Positions 8,693 to 16,193 are shown, counted from the first letter of the stretch. The stretch is 64,000 nt of DNA from Alteribacillus sp. YIM 98480 (GCF_009765375.1 NZ_VTOK01000011.1:62001-126000), one strand, 5' to 3'. Notes: generated from the letters alone by a model not told the origin. A program made the numbers and translations.

Positions 8693-8945
8693 CTTCTTTT
8701 TTCTCTTAGGTCTCTCTAAAAGAGGATGTACTGCTTTTTTACTGGGGAATGATTTATTTTTGGAGGAGCCCCCCTATTTTCTCACCTCTTTTTTAAAAAA
8801 ACCATACAAACCAATATTATAATAAAATAGTTTTGACCATTGTTTGACGATATATTTAGAGTACCAATTACAGGTTCAGGAAAAGGGTATGATGATGTTA
8901 AATGCCATAGTTTTACTTCTAGTGTTCTTACAGTGTAAATAAAAT
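8693..8945. other. Intergenic region, no gene found
   Basis: AT-rich stretch between the EamA gene and the end of the gas vesicle operon. A 17-codon frame beginning with three ATGs near 8890 has a plausible RBS, but nothing else supports it. No clear promoter pair was identified. Confidence 0.4.
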
Positions 8946-8986
8946 AACCAGCTGACTTATACCTTTTTAAGATAAGTCAGCTGGTT
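8946..8986 (-). terminator. Terminator of the gas vesicle operon
   Basis: AACCAGCTGACTTAT and ATAAGTCAGCTGGTT form a perfect 15-bp stem with an 11-nt loop. On the minus strand the stem is followed by ATTTTATTT. It lies 35 bases beyond the last gas vesicle ORF. Confidence 0.88.
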
Positions 8987-9020
8987 AATCTTTAACGCCG
9001 CCAGGTCTTTTTTTCAATTT

Positions 9021-9215
9021 TTAATTCTCACGCCCTTCTATATTAGAGTCAGGATCGTCATTGTTTAAAGTTTTACTTGTGAAATGATATTCATACCTTC
9101 TCACCGGCATATTATCCTGTGCCGTTTCTTCGTACACTCTGCTGACTGAAGAACGATCTTCTTTTTCTAAGTCCTTTATAAGGTGTCCGATATCTTGTAT
9201 AAATTGATTAATCAT
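9021..9215 (-). CDS. Unrecognised last ORF of the gas vesicle operon
   Basis: 64 residues, hydrophilic: an N-terminal amphipathic helix (MINQFIQDIGHLIKDLEKED) then an acidic, asparagine-rich tail. It overlaps the end of gvpJ by eight bases, which supports real, coupled translation, and the operon terminator follows. In P. megaterium the genes after gvpJ are gvpT and gvpU. I cannot match this ORF to either with confidence and its small size argues against a full GvpU. Probably an accessory protein of gas vesicle assembly; function unknown. Confidence 0.6.
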   Translation of the reverse strand: MINQFIQDIGHLIKDLEKEDRSSVSRVYEETAQDNMPVRRYEYHFTSKTLNNDDPDSNIEGREN

Positions 9216-9537
9216 GTGAAGTCTCCTCTTTCTTTTCCATTATCGAAGATTCATTTTCCAGGCGTTGTTCCAGCTGTTTTACCCTCTTTTGCAGTGACTG
9301 ATTTTCTTCTTGTAATTTGTTAGCGTGAGAGGAATAGTGCGGATCGTTTTCCCACCAATCCATGCCGATTTCTTTTGCTTTATCAACAGAAGCAACAATA
9401 AGTCTAATTTTTATCGTTAACAACTCTACATCGGCTAAATTAATTTTGATATCCCCTGCAATAACGACCCCTTTATCTAGTACTGTCTCTAACACATCTA
9501 CTAAACTATTCGATTCTACTGGATGTTCTACAGGCAT
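9208..9537 (-). CDS. gvpJ: Gas vesicle protein GvpJ (GvpA family)
   Basis: 109 residues from ATG 9537, which has AAGGAGG upstream; the frame extends further but without RBS and into gvpK. Residues about 10-65 are a GvpA-fold domain (SLVDVLETVLDKGVVIAGDI, then LADVELLTIKIRLIVASVDKA), followed by a tryptophan-containing linker and a charged coiled coil (NKLQEENQSLQKRVKQLEQ) not found in structural GvpA. GvpJ is a minor, essential wall or tip component that acts in early assembly. It sits between gvpK and the final ORF. Confidence 0.88.
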   Translation of the reverse strand: MPVEHPVESNSLVDVLETVLDKGVVIAGDIKINLADVELLTIKIRLIVASVDKAKEIGMDWWENDPHYSSHANKLQEENQSLQKRVKQLEQRLENESSIMEKKEETSHD

Positions 9538-9562
9538 GTGGAAGCCTCCTTCTAATACTTTT

Positions 9563-9877
9563 TTATAGTAAATTCCCAAGTGGTCCCAAGTCTATATTCA
9601 AATCTTCATCATCAAGATTGAAAATTTCTTTCATTTCTTCCATTTTTTCCTCTAATTTCATTAAAGCTGTTCCTAACTGTTCTATTTGTTCTTCTGTTAA
9701 ATCTCCCCCTTCCACTCTTCTCATTGCTTGCTTTTCTACAAGCTGCCTGAGCAATTCAATAACAGTTAATACAATTTGTGACAATCCTTCTTCTGCTTTT
9801 TCCGGGTCAAGAGAAATGCGCCCTTGCGGCTCGTGTATTTGCATGGAAGAAAGTGATTTTGTTTTATCCACTTTCAA
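9563..9877 (-). CDS. gvpK: Gas vesicle protein GvpK
   Basis: 104 residues. The core (RISLDPEKAEEGLSQIVLTV, then LLRQLVEKQAMRRVEGGDLT, then QIEQLGTALMKLEEKMEEM) is the conserved GvpK family sequence, followed by an acidic tail with LGPLGNLL. GvpK is one of the minor proteins required for vesicle formation. The start is TTG 9877 or, more likely from the spacing to AAGGAGG, GTG 9871. Preceded by gvpS at 15 bases and followed by gvpJ. Confidence 0.88.
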   Translation of the reverse strand: MKVDKTKSLSSMQIHEPQGRISLDPEKAEEGLSQIVLTVIELLRQLVEKQAMRRVEGGDLTEEQIEQLGTALMKLEEKMEEMKEIFNLDDEDLNIDLGPLGNLL

Positions 9878-9892
9878 ATGGCCTCCTTTCTA

Positions 9893-10090
9893 TTAAGACG
9901 GGTGTACCCTTGCGTCTGTTTCTTTTACCTTTTCTACAGATGCAAGTAAAATACGTAAATCTAAATACACTAAATCAATATCAGCAATGGAAATGGTAAG
10001 ATCTCCGCGTATAACAACCCCTTTGTCAAGCACAGCATCTAAAATATCCAGCAGCGATACATCTTTATTTTCCAGGCTCTCTTGCTGCAT
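9893..10090 (-). CDS. gvpS: Gas vesicle protein GvpS (GvpA family)
   Basis: 65 residues from ATG 10090 with GAGGTG seven bases upstream (GTG 10099 is too near that site). It is essentially one GvpA domain: SLLDILDAVLDKGVVIRGDL then IADIDLVYLDLRILLASVEK. Shorter than structural GvpA and lacking its C-terminal extension, it fits the GvpS paralogue that lies between gvpL and gvpK in P. megaterium. Presumed minor wall or nucleation component. Confidence 0.82.
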   Translation of the reverse strand: MQQESLENKDVSLLDILDAVLDKGVVIRGDLTISIADIDLVYLDLRILLASVEKVKETDARVHPS

Positions 10091-10100
10091 GGCTTTCACC

Positions 10101-10931
10101 TCATTCCTTAAACTGTGAAAAGTGGTATGCTGGCCAAGGTCCAGTTATTTCGTAGATAAGCCCAGTATTACCCTTTTCTGCCTCTTCTTTTTTTGATTGG
10201 AGACAGTCTAAAAACTGCTCCTTTTGATTTTTTTTTAAAAGATAAACACTGTTCCAGCACATTTCTTCCTTTCTGCCTGTTATTTTCTTTTCCCAGTTCT
10301 TTTTTAACTCCGTATCCATACTATATTGTGCTAGCTTCTCATGAAACTTCTCACAAAGTGAGATCATATCTGCTTTGGCTTTTTCATCCACCCATTCATT
10401 CATTTTCTTTTTGGCAAAAAATTGCTTTCCTGGAGACAGTTGATTTATTTCTTCTTTTTTCTTTTTTACTTCGCTATCGTTTTCCATAAAAGAGGAAACA
10501 AATTGATCTTTATCTGCATAGATTTTCACATTCCATTCTTCCTTATTTTTCAATTGTTCAAGCATAGTTAGAATGTTATTGTCCTGATTCTCAACTACTT
10601 TTTCCAACCGGCTTTTTGTCTCATGAATCGTACCAAATTTTAAAGGCAGAACGGTGAAGTGTGTATGTAGTTGATTCATCAGGTTGTGGTGATGATATGC
10701 TTTTTCCTGCAGCCACCGGAGATTTTCTACATTTTTTTGTAAATTGGCTTCCGAATACTCTTCTTCCGGCACTTTCGTTACAGCTGCCGTAATCTCTTTA
10801 AATGATATAAATTCCACTTCATAAGGAGCTTCTATTCCTTCTAAAGAATCAATCTCTGTCTGCTCATACTCTCTTCTTGGTATAAATGCATATAAATAAA
10901 TCAAGGTATCCGTTTGGGCAGATACATCCAT
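10101..10931 (-). CDS. gvpL: Gas vesicle protein GvpL (GvpL/GvpF family)
   Basis: 276 residues. The N-terminal ferredoxin-like part begins LIYLYAFIPRREY; HTHFTVLPLKFGTIHETKSR is the family signature. A highly charged helical middle follows (KKKKEEINQLSPGKQFFAKK), and the C-terminus ends TGPWPAYHFSQF, conserved in GvpF/L. These proteins bind GvpA and help assembly. The P. megaterium order F-G-L supports naming this one L. ATG 10931 has AAAGGAG upstream. Confidence 0.9.
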   Translation of the reverse strand: MDVSAQTDTLIYLYAFIPRREYEQTEIDSLEGIEAPYEVEFISFKEITAAVTKVPEEEYSEANLQKNVENLRWLQEKAYHHHNLMNQLHTHFTVLPLKFGTIHETKSRLEKVVENQDNNILTMLEQLKNKEEWNVKIYADKDQFVSSFMENDSEVKKKKEEINQLSPGKQFFAKKKMNEWVDEKAKADMISLCEKFHEKLAQYSMDTELKKNWEKKITGRKEEMCWNSVYLLKKNQKEQFLDCLQSKKEEAEKGNTGLIYEITGPWPAYHFSQFKE

Positions 10932-10946
10932 TTTTCTTACTCCTTT

Positions 10947-11186
10947 CTAATCCTCGATTTCCTCCTGCTCTCTTTCTTTAGCTATTCGAAAGCGGGCTAG
11001 TAGTTCTTCTTCTTGTTCGTCAAATTCATCTTCCGTTATATCTCCCATTTCATATAACATTTGGACATGAGCAAGTTTTTTCTGGATATGATCAAGGTCG
11101 TAAAGTTCTTTGTCCACTTCTTCTTTCACTTTTTCCCCTACGGTTATAACCGTATCAAGCGGCCACGTAAATAATTTGTGTATCAT
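10947..11186 (-). CDS. gvpG: Gas vesicle protein GvpG
   Basis: 79 residues, mostly one charged helical region. MIHKLFTWPLDTVITVGEKV and ELYDLDHIQKKLAHVQMLYE followed by GDITEDEFDEQEEELLARF are typical of GvpG. The start codon overlaps the end of gvpF by four bases (ATGA-type coupling), and gvpL follows after 15 bases. A minor protein needed for gas vesicle formation. Confidence 0.88.
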   Translation of the reverse strand: MIHKLFTWPLDTVITVGEKVKEEVDKELYDLDHIQKKLAHVQMLYEMGDITEDEFDEQEEELLARFRIAKEREQEEIED

Positions 11187-11944
11187 GTAGCGCTCTTCGC
11201 TTTTAGCTTAATGTCTATAAAGTTGTAAGCAGGCCAAGGGCCAGTATATTTAAATTCTGTTTTATCCTGCCATTTTTCGTACAGTTCATTAACTAGTTCA
11301 TCAAACTTCTCTTCTTTCTCTAAATCAATGAGAAAAGAAGCATTTAAAAGCATTCGCTCACTAATCACTTCGTTGCTGACTGAAGAATCAGCGATTTCCG
11401 CCAATGGAGAAAATATTTCATTCTCCATTCTTTCATGCAGCCCTCTTACAAAACGCTCCGCACGCTCTCCAAGCTGAATTTGATCATAATAACTTTCTTG
11501 TTTTGATTTCTGTTTTGTTTTATCTTTTAATTTTTTTATATCAGATTGCTGACTGGCTTCTTGGTTTAGCCATTCTTTTTTCCCAATTACTTTTAAACCG
11601 ACTTCTATTTTGTTGTTTATCTTTGGAAAGATCTCTTTTAATTGCTCCTCTAGTTGCTCTAGTAAAAGGTAAACATCTTCGTTCGTTTTTAATACGGTGC
11701 CAAAACTCATCGGAACAACCGTAAACTTTTTCATCACTTTTGCTATCGTCTCCTGATGAGCTTTTGCATTTTTACGGCTTGGTTCGTACACTTTGATAGG
11801 AGCATCAGCCACGACCATAGCGTAATTTTTATAGTGAACGGTATATACGTTCCTTTCTTCCCCAGCTAGAGCAACACTGCCAAAGGTTTGATTTTCCTCT
11901 GTTTTTATTGCACAAAAAAGGTAACATCCGAATTCTTCAGCCAT
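11183..11944 (-). CDS. gvpF: Gas vesicle protein GvpF (GvpL/GvpF family)
   Basis: 253 residues, paralogous to gvpL downstream. The N-terminal domain contains GCYLFCAIKTEE, the signature is MKKFTVVPMSFGTVLKTNED, the central part is a lysine/glutamate-rich helix, and the end is FKYTGPWPAYNFIDIKLK. GvpF contacts GvpA and is thought to help start wall growth. Preceded by gvpN at 13 bases; coupled to gvpG. Confidence 0.9.
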   Translation of the reverse strand: MAEEFGCYLFCAIKTEENQTFGSVALAGEERNVYTVHYKNYAMVVADAPIKVYEPSRKNAKAHQETIAKVMKKFTVVPMSFGTVLKTNEDVYLLLEQLEEQLKEIFPKINNKIEVGLKVIGKKEWLNQEASQQSDIKKLKDKTKQKSKQESYYDQIQLGERAERFVRGLHERMENEIFSPLAEIADSSVSNEVISERMLLNASFLIDLEKEEKFDELVNELYEKWQDKTEFKYTGPWPAYNFIDIKLKAKSAT

Positions 11945-11957
11945 TCTGCTTCACTCC

Positions 11958-12953
11958 TTATCCCGTTTTCTTTAACTCTTGTTTGATTAATCGTTCCGCT
12001 TTATTCTGGTTTTCGTATCCTTTACACTTCATGACATAAGCGCTGACCATATCAGAGCACACATCGGCAAATGTGTTGTTTTCATTATTTATAGATATAT
12101 TGTTTTTCTTACAAATTTCAGCGATCATAACCGCTGTTCGAAAACTTGGTCCTTGTTCTTTTTTTTCTTCGCACGTTTTTCTGATTCGTGAAATAAACGT
12201 TACGATAATACCTGCTTCTCTTGATGTTAAATTCGTTTTCTTTGCCAGCATCCGCGTTTCCGTTTTTTCATCCTCATTTTCTATAGGAATGGTAATCAAT
12301 CTATCCATCAAAGCATCTTGAGTATGATACACACCAACGAATTCTTTCGGATTGCTTGTGAAAATCACCTTAAAGTTAGGATGGACCCGGATAAATGAAT
12401 CCTTTTGTTTCATTCCGTACAAAGGCAATACACCTTCTTCTAAAACAGAAAGAAATAAATTGTTTGTCTCTGGTTTAGAGCGAGTGAACTCATCATAAAC
12501 AACGGTATATCCTTTTTTAACAGCTTCCATTAATCGACCGGGACTCCATTGCTCTGTAAGGTTTTCTTCTTTTTTGTATACGGTTCTAACGTAATTATCT
12601 ATCACCTTTTTAGATGTATAACCAGTGAAACCGCCCAACAAATCCGTGTTAGAAAGTTCATGGTTACCGTGAAGAAGCATAACAGGCTGTTCAAATTGAC
12701 GGGCTAATTCGAGTGCCATTGATGTTTTCCCAACTCCGGACGGTCCGGTGAAGTGAACAGGAAAACCGGCTTCTATATATTTTTTTGTCCGCGAGAGTAA
12801 CGCTGCTTTTTCTTTTGTTTTTATAAAATGTTCTTCTTGTTTTGAAGCATCTTTCTCTTCTTGATTTTCTGTAAAAGTAGATGACTTTTGATATTCATTC
12901 TTTTCCTCATCTGTTTTTTCTTTTGTTTTTAATGGTGTGTTATTCACCGCCAT
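11958..12953 (-). CDS. gvpN: Gas vesicle AAA+ ATPase GvpN
   Basis: 331 residues. After a 45-residue hydrophilic, glutamate/lysine-rich leader comes a MoxR-like AAA+ domain: Walker A GPSGVGKTS (about residue 70), a Walker B-like VVYDEFTRSKPETNN, and sensor I IFTSNPKEFVGV. GvpN is required for widening or maturation of gas vesicles. ATG 12953 follows AAGGGGGG. It lies between the gvpR/gvpO-type gene and gvpF, the standard place. Confidence 0.93.
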   Translation of the reverse strand: MAVNNTPLKTKEKTDEEKNEYQKSSTFTENQEEKDASKQEEHFIKTKEKAALLSRTKKYIEAGFPVHFTGPSGVGKTSMALELARQFEQPVMLLHGNHELSNTDLLGGFTGYTSKKVIDNYVRTVYKKEENLTEQWSPGRLMEAVKKGYTVVYDEFTRSKPETNNLFLSVLEEGVLPLYGMKQKDSFIRVHPNFKVIFTSNPKEFVGVYHTQDALMDRLITIPIENEDEKTETRMLAKKTNLTSREAGIIVTFISRIRKTCEEKKEQGPSFRTAVMIAEICKKNNISINNENNTFADVCSDMVSAYVMKCKGYENQNKAERLIKQELKKTG

Positions 12954-12958
12954 TACGT

Positions 12959-13231
12959 TTACCCCCCTTCGTTTTTATCTAACGGTGCACTTCTAGGACG
13001 CAGGCTGACCCGTTCAAAAGAAATCACTTCCATGTCTTGATCTAGCTTAGCTTCATACACTCCAAGCAGTTGGTCTTTGGCGTAAGCTTTCATATATTCT
13101 TTTTCTTCTATTACTTCTAGTTCAACATCCCATCCATTTTCTTGTTTAACTACAGAGGTAATGCGAAAAGGCGGCTGAACATATTTAGAAAAAAACTCGT
13201 GCACTGTTGAGATTATTTCTTCCATTTTCAT
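12959..13231 (-). CDS. gvpR: Gas vesicle protein GvpR (GvpO family)
   Basis: 90 residues, acidic, alpha/beta. The region ITSVVKQENGWDVELEVIEE followed by LLGVYEAKLDQDMEVISFER is the GvpO-domain pattern; in P. megaterium the gene in this position is called gvpR. ATG 13231 has GAGGTG upstream, and gvpN starts six bases after its stop. GvpO proteins are needed for vesicle formation in haloarchaea. It is the first gene downstream of a 400-base gap filled with repeats, so its transcription may differ from gvpA. Confidence 0.82.
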   Translation of the reverse strand: MKMEEIISTVHEFFSKYVQPPFRITSVVKQENGWDVELEVIEEKEYMKAYAKDQLLGVYEAKLDQDMEVISFERVSLRPRSAPLDKNEGG

Positions 13232-13251
13232 GTCTTTTCACCTCTACATTG

Positions 13252-13475
13252 TAAGAAAAGCGCGAGCGCCTTAAAAGAAGGAAGTTCGGCTACGAGCGTC
13301 ACGTCCTGTGACAACGCCGAACTGACTCCCATCCTGGGAGCCCGCGAAAAGTCCTGGAGGGCCGGCATATGGAAAGCTGATCTTTGCTTTCCATTGATGG
13401 ACCGAAGGAACCCCGAGCGGGCAGGCGCTGTAGCTAGACATTTAAATAAAACGCCAAATATTTATGTTTCTTACC
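13252..13475 (+). repeat. Dispersed repeat A, copy 1, inside the gas vesicle operon
   Basis: Starts AAGAAAAGCGCGAGCGCC and ends ACGCCAAATATTTATG...TTCTTACC, with the shared core CATATGGAAAGCTGATCTTT, then GCTTTCCATTGA, then ACCGAAGGAA. It is the longest copy: about 70 extra bases near 13275-13345 form a separate hairpin (AAGTTCGGC...GCCGAACT). Other copies are at 15045, 16008 and 58125. No ORF. Confidence 0.85.
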
Positions 13476-13480
13476 TTGAT

Positions 13481-13576
13481 AGGAAAACTTGGCTTGCTGC
13501 CGAGTCCTATGGCAGAAAGCGTAGTTTTGCTTATACTTTGATCCTTTAATAAAGTTAAATATTCCTAAAGTATAAG
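13481..13576 (+). repeat. Dispersed repeat B, copy 1
   Basis: About 95 bases following directly on repeat A: AAAACTTGGCTTGCTGCC, then TATGGCAGAAAGCGTAGTTT, TATACTTTGATCCTTTAA, AAAGTTAA and CCTAAAGTATAAG. The same blocks in the same order recur near 39691 (-), 43838, 47383, 48594 (-) and 58287, with fragments at 15988, 32767 and 36436. Confidence 0.85.
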
Positions 13577-13581
13577 AACCA

Positions 13582-13611
13582 GAGACTCTGAAAACACTAT
13601 TTCAGAGTCTC
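13582..13611 (-). promoter_or_regulatory. Hairpin downstream of gvpA
   Basis: GAGACTCTGAAA and TTTCAGAGTCTC form a perfect 12-bp stem with a 6-nt loop, 21 bases past the gvpA stop. No U-run follows on the minus strand, so it looks more like an attenuator or mRNA-stabilising stem than a full terminator. It would suit a gene whose product is needed far in excess of the downstream proteins. Confidence 0.65.
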
Positions 13612-13632
13612 CTCGCTAACCGAACTTTCCAA

Positions 13633-13905
13633 CTATGCAAAATTCAACTGCTGCTGGCCTCTTTCATTAGTACCTGACTCATCATCTATTTCACCTTGCA
13701 CTTCATCTCTTAGAAGGCCAACCGCTTCTGCATATCTCAACCACGTATCCACGCTTGCAATAACTACGCGTGCTTCAACAGTGATCAATTCGATTCCGAC
13801 AAGGGAGACCCTTGCGTATAAATCAATAACAATGCCTTTATCGAGAATACGATCAATCACTTCTGCTAAGCTGGATGAATCTGTACTCTTTTGGATAGCT
13901 GCCAC
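13633..13905 (-). CDS. gvpA: Gas vesicle structural protein GvpA/GvpB
   Basis: 90 residues. It carries [40 protein letters not shown] and [14 protein letters not shown], almost the invariant GvpA sequence, then an acidic C-terminal tail ([13 protein letters not shown]). It forms the ribbed, gas-permeable protein shell that gives buoyancy. P. megaterium has two such genes (gvpA, gvpB); only one is in this window. A hairpin and two repeats separate it from the assembly genes downstream. Confidence 0.96.
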   Translation of the reverse strand: MAAIQKSTDSSSLAEVIDRILDKGIVIDLYARVSLVGIELITVEARVVIASVDTWLRYAEAVGLLRDEVQGEIDDESGTNERGQQQLNFA

Positions 13906-13919
13906 ACTGATCAGCTCCT

Positions 13920-14348
13920 TTATGTTACTTTTTTAATATTATTTGCTCCTTTAATGTCTGTCGCACCTTTTACATCAACGGGCCCTTTTATATCAGAAGG
14001 TTTCTTTATACCACTATGATCTTTATCTCCTCCGATATTTTCTTTGATTTCTTCTTTAGCTTCTTCTCCTTTTTCTTTTACTTCACCCTTAAGCTGCTGG
14101 AGATTATCTTTTGCTTCCTGTCCTTTATCTTTCAGTTGCTCTTTGGCATCAATTAAATTTTCTTCCACGTGTTCTTTCGCTTTACGAATTTTTTCAAATG
14201 CGTCATAAAACTTTTTAGCTATGACAGTGGCTGCCGCGGCATTTTTTAGCTTCTGTGATTCTTCTACTTGTTCGAACGCTTCTTCTTTGGCTGCTTCTTT
14301 TGCTTGTTCTTTTTTGGCTGATAATTTGGAGAATCCATTTTTTTTCAT
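13920..14348 (-). CDS. Gas vesicle GvpP/GvpQ-like protein, start disturbed
   Basis: 142 residues from ATG 14348: very rich in alanine, lysine and glutamate, with long helices ([20 protein letters not shown]), then a tail of short repeats (DIKG, DVKG). The same frame stays open upstream to 14444 and would add SEEASKINKQ and a membrane-like segment IIAGAAAGISVTGGAIYV. No ATG, GTG or TTG exists there: AAGGTGG is followed by AATGCGATT, where one missing G would have given ATG GCG ATT. So it is either expressed from ATT 14438, from ATG 14348 without the membrane segment, or damaged. Position matches gvpP/gvpQ ahead of gvpB in P. megaterium. Confidence 0.62.
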   Translation of the reverse strand: MKKNGFSKLSAKKEQAKEAAKEEAFEQVEESQKLKNAAAATVIAKKFYDAFEKIRKAKEHVEENLIDAKEQLKDKGQEAKDNLQQLKGEVKEKGEEAKEEIKENIGGDKDHSGIKKPSDIKGPVDVKGATDIKGANNIKKVT

Positions 14349-14444
14349 GACATATATAGCTCCTCCTGTAACACTAATGCCTGCAGCAGCACCTGCTATT
14401 ATTTTTTGTTTATTTATTTTGGAAGCTTCTTCAGAAATCGCATT

Positions 14445-14717
14445 TCACCACCTTTGTCGTAAAGACTTTACAAACTCCTTTCCCGGGAGTACCCTTGAGT
14501 ATTCTGCAACTTTCGCACTCATTGTTGCATAGAAGAAAATGATGATTTTTTACTATGTAGGCTCCTTTGAATCAATTGCATCTTTTATTCTGAGCACGTA
14601 AAATAAAAAAAGTGTTCAAAGTATGTCCAATTGCATTTTGATATAGAAATAGACGAGGCGCTTGATTTCTGTTTCAACTTGATTTAAATTACTTAATACA
14701 CAAAGGGGGTCTTAAAA
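14445..14717. other. Divergent promoter region of the gas vesicle operon
   Basis: About 270 bases between the leftward gas vesicle genes and a small rightward gene. It must hold at least one promoter in each direction, but I cannot point to a convincing -35/-10 pair or a sigma-B or sigma-54 motif. A short frame starting at ATG 14520 (minus) ends at a TGA directly in front of the extended gvpP/Q frame and lacks an RBS. Confidence 0.4.
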
Positions 14718-14915
14718 ATGGAAAGTAATAAAGAGGAATCCTGGTTTGAAAAAGGTGAATTATTGATTTATGACCAAAAAGAATGCAGAGTAATAGCAGA
14801 ATACGAAAGAACTGTCTGTGTAGAATTTACCGATTATCCTTTCGCCGGAGAGGAAGAAGAATATCCTTATCCGCGAGTTATACTTCTTAAAAACGAAGTA
14901 AAACGGCCTTCTTAA
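14718..14915 (+). CDS. Small acidic protein of unknown function
   Basis: 65 residues, rich in glutamate and tyrosine (AGEEEEYPYPRVILL). The layout GELLIYDQKECRVIAEYERT followed by a strand-rich region suggests a small beta-barrel or SH3-like fold, but I do not recognise it. GGGGGT lies upstream of ATG 14718 and a strong terminator follows. It diverges from the gas vesicle operon, with no evidence of a functional link. Confidence 0.6.
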   Translation: MESNKEESWFEKGELLIYDQKECRVIAEYERTVCVEFTDYPFAGEEEEYPYPRVILLKNEVKRPS

Positions 14916-14941
14916 AAGGTTTTCTGCTTTCTGCAAACAGC

Positions 14942-14975
14942 AAAAAGCGCTGGTTTTAATTCCAGCGCTTTTTTT
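14942..14975 (+). terminator. Terminator after the small acidic protein gene
   Basis: AAAAAGCGCTGG and CCAGCGCTTTTTTT with an 8-nt loop; A-tract before and T-tract after, so it could work both ways. Confidence 0.9.
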
Positions 14976-15044
14976 CGTTAAAGCTGTAAAAGCGGTGCAG
15001 TCGATTAACATCCAAATCCTTTCCTCCTATCAAACAAACGGACT

Positions 15045-15200
15045 AAGAAAAGCGCAAGCTCCTTGCCCACGAGCGACAAGTCCTGGATGGTCTGCATATG
15101 GAAAGCTGATCTTTACTTTCCATTGACGAACCGAAGGAATCTCAAGCAAGTAGGCTTTGGAGCTAGACATGTAAAACGCCAAATATTTATAATTTCCCTT
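15045..15200 (+). repeat. Dispersed repeat A, copy 2
   Basis: AAGAAAAGCGCAAGC at the left end, GACAAGTCCTGGA, CATATGGAAAGCTGATCTTT, CTTTCCATTGACGAACCGAA, and ACGCCAAATATTTATAATTT at the right end. It stops within a few bases of the sleB stop codon. Confidence 0.85.
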
Positions 15201-15202
15201 GA

Positions 15203-15832
15203 TCAATTTGCAAAAACATGTTTGCCGATTTGCAGTTTAGTTGTTCTGGTTAAAATCCAATCTGAGGTAGCAATAACTGGATTGTAATAATAATGGGATC
15301 CTTGTGATGGGTCACGTCCTCGCCAGGCTTCTCTTACGGCTTGATACGCAGCTGCGTTTGGTTCAAGATAATACTGACCATCTTGTACAGCTGTAAAAGC
15401 ATTTCTTTCAGTTATCACCTCTTCTACCGTTTCCGGAAATTGCGAAGAGTTGAGACGATTACGAATCACGGCTGCTACTGCCACTTGGCCTTCAAAAGAC
15501 TCGCCCCTTGCTTCCCCGTGTACCGTTTGGGCCATTTGTTTAACGTCTTCTACCTTTCTCAATGTGTTTGCTCCACTAATTCCATCAACCCCAAGACCAA
15601 AGTCATTTTGAAATTGTTGAACAGCTTGGTCTGTCAGCGGTCCATAATATCCAGTAGCATCACTATGTAAATACCCCATGTTGATCAAAACCTCCTGCAG
15701 CTCCTTAACAGAAGTCCCCCTGTCTTCTTTTTTTAAAACACCTTGGTGAGCATCTGCATTCTCAATAATGACAGAAAAAAATATTCCCGCCATCATCCAG
15801 ATCACCGCTTGTTTCCATATCGCTTTTTCCAT
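15203..15832 (-). CDS. sleB: Spore cortex-lytic / cell-wall hydrolase, SleB type
   Basis: 209 residues. A signal-peptide-like hydrophobic segment (residues 8-25) is followed by a peptidoglycan-binding domain (VKELQEVLINMGYLHSDATG, then GYYGPLTDQAVQQFQ) and a Hydrolase_2 (SleB/CwlJ) domain with the catalytic glutamate near residue 107 in HGEARGESFEG and the motif VAAVIRNRLNS. SleB is a lytic transglycosylase that degrades spore cortex on germination. ATG 15832 has AAGGAGG eight bases upstream. No YpeB gene follows, so it may be a SleB-family paralogue rather than the main SleB. Confidence 0.85.
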   Translation of the reverse strand: MEKAIWKQAVIWMMAGIFFSVIIENADAHQGVLKKEDRGTSVKELQEVLINMGYLHSDATGYYGPLTDQAVQQFQNDFGLGVDGISGANTLRKVEDVKQMAQTVHGEARGESFEGQVAVAAVIRNRLNSSQFPETVEEVITERNAFTAVQDGQYYLEPNAAAYQAVREAWRGRDPSQGSHYYYNPVIATSDWILTRTTKLQIGKHVFAN

Positions 15833-15987
15833 TCCATTGACCTCCTTCCCTTATTGCCATCCCCTTTTTTGTTTGTTATAAACGCAATTTTTACACATTT
15901 AAAGAAACAAAGAAGATTGTCCTAATAAGCGGAATAAAATGTATGGTTTGGATGTACCACTTTCCTCTTTTTCTTTCAAAAAGTTGA

Positions 15988-16155
15988 TTCTTTAACAAAG
16001 TTAAACATAAGAAAAGCGCAAGCGCCTTGCTCACGAGCAACCGCCGGCATATGGAAAGCTGATCTTTGCTTTCCATTGACGAACCGAAGGAATCTCGAGC
16101 GAGTAGGCGCTCGAGCTCGACATCAAAAACGCCAAATATTTATAATTTCTTACCT
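15988..16155 (+). repeat. Repeat B fragment joined to repeat A, copy 3
   Basis: A B-type fragment CTTTAACAAAGTTAAAC (15990-16006) runs straight into a compact A copy: AAGAAAAGCGCAAGCGCC, CATATGGAAAGCTGATCTTT, GCTTTCCATTGACGAACCGA, GTAGGCGCTCGAGC, and AACGCCAAATATTTATAATT up to TTACC. Here B precedes A, the reverse of the order at 13.3 and 58.1 kb. Confidence 0.82.
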
Positions 16156-16159
16156 TTTT

Positions 16160-16193
16160 AAAAAGCCGGTCCGTTATTGAAAGGACCAGCTTT
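16160..16193 (-). terminator. Terminator of the BCCT transporter gene
   Basis: On the minus strand AAAGCTGGTCC pairs with GGACCGGCTTT (one G-U pair), loop about 10 nt, followed by TTT. It lies immediately after the transporter stop codon. Confidence 0.8.

Noticed and set aside
14445-14717. Sigma-B or sigma-54 promoter for the gas vesicle operon
   Set aside because: AGTGCGAAAGTTGCA around 14500-14515 (minus) was considered as -24/-12 but lacks the invariant GG; no convincing sigma-B pair either.
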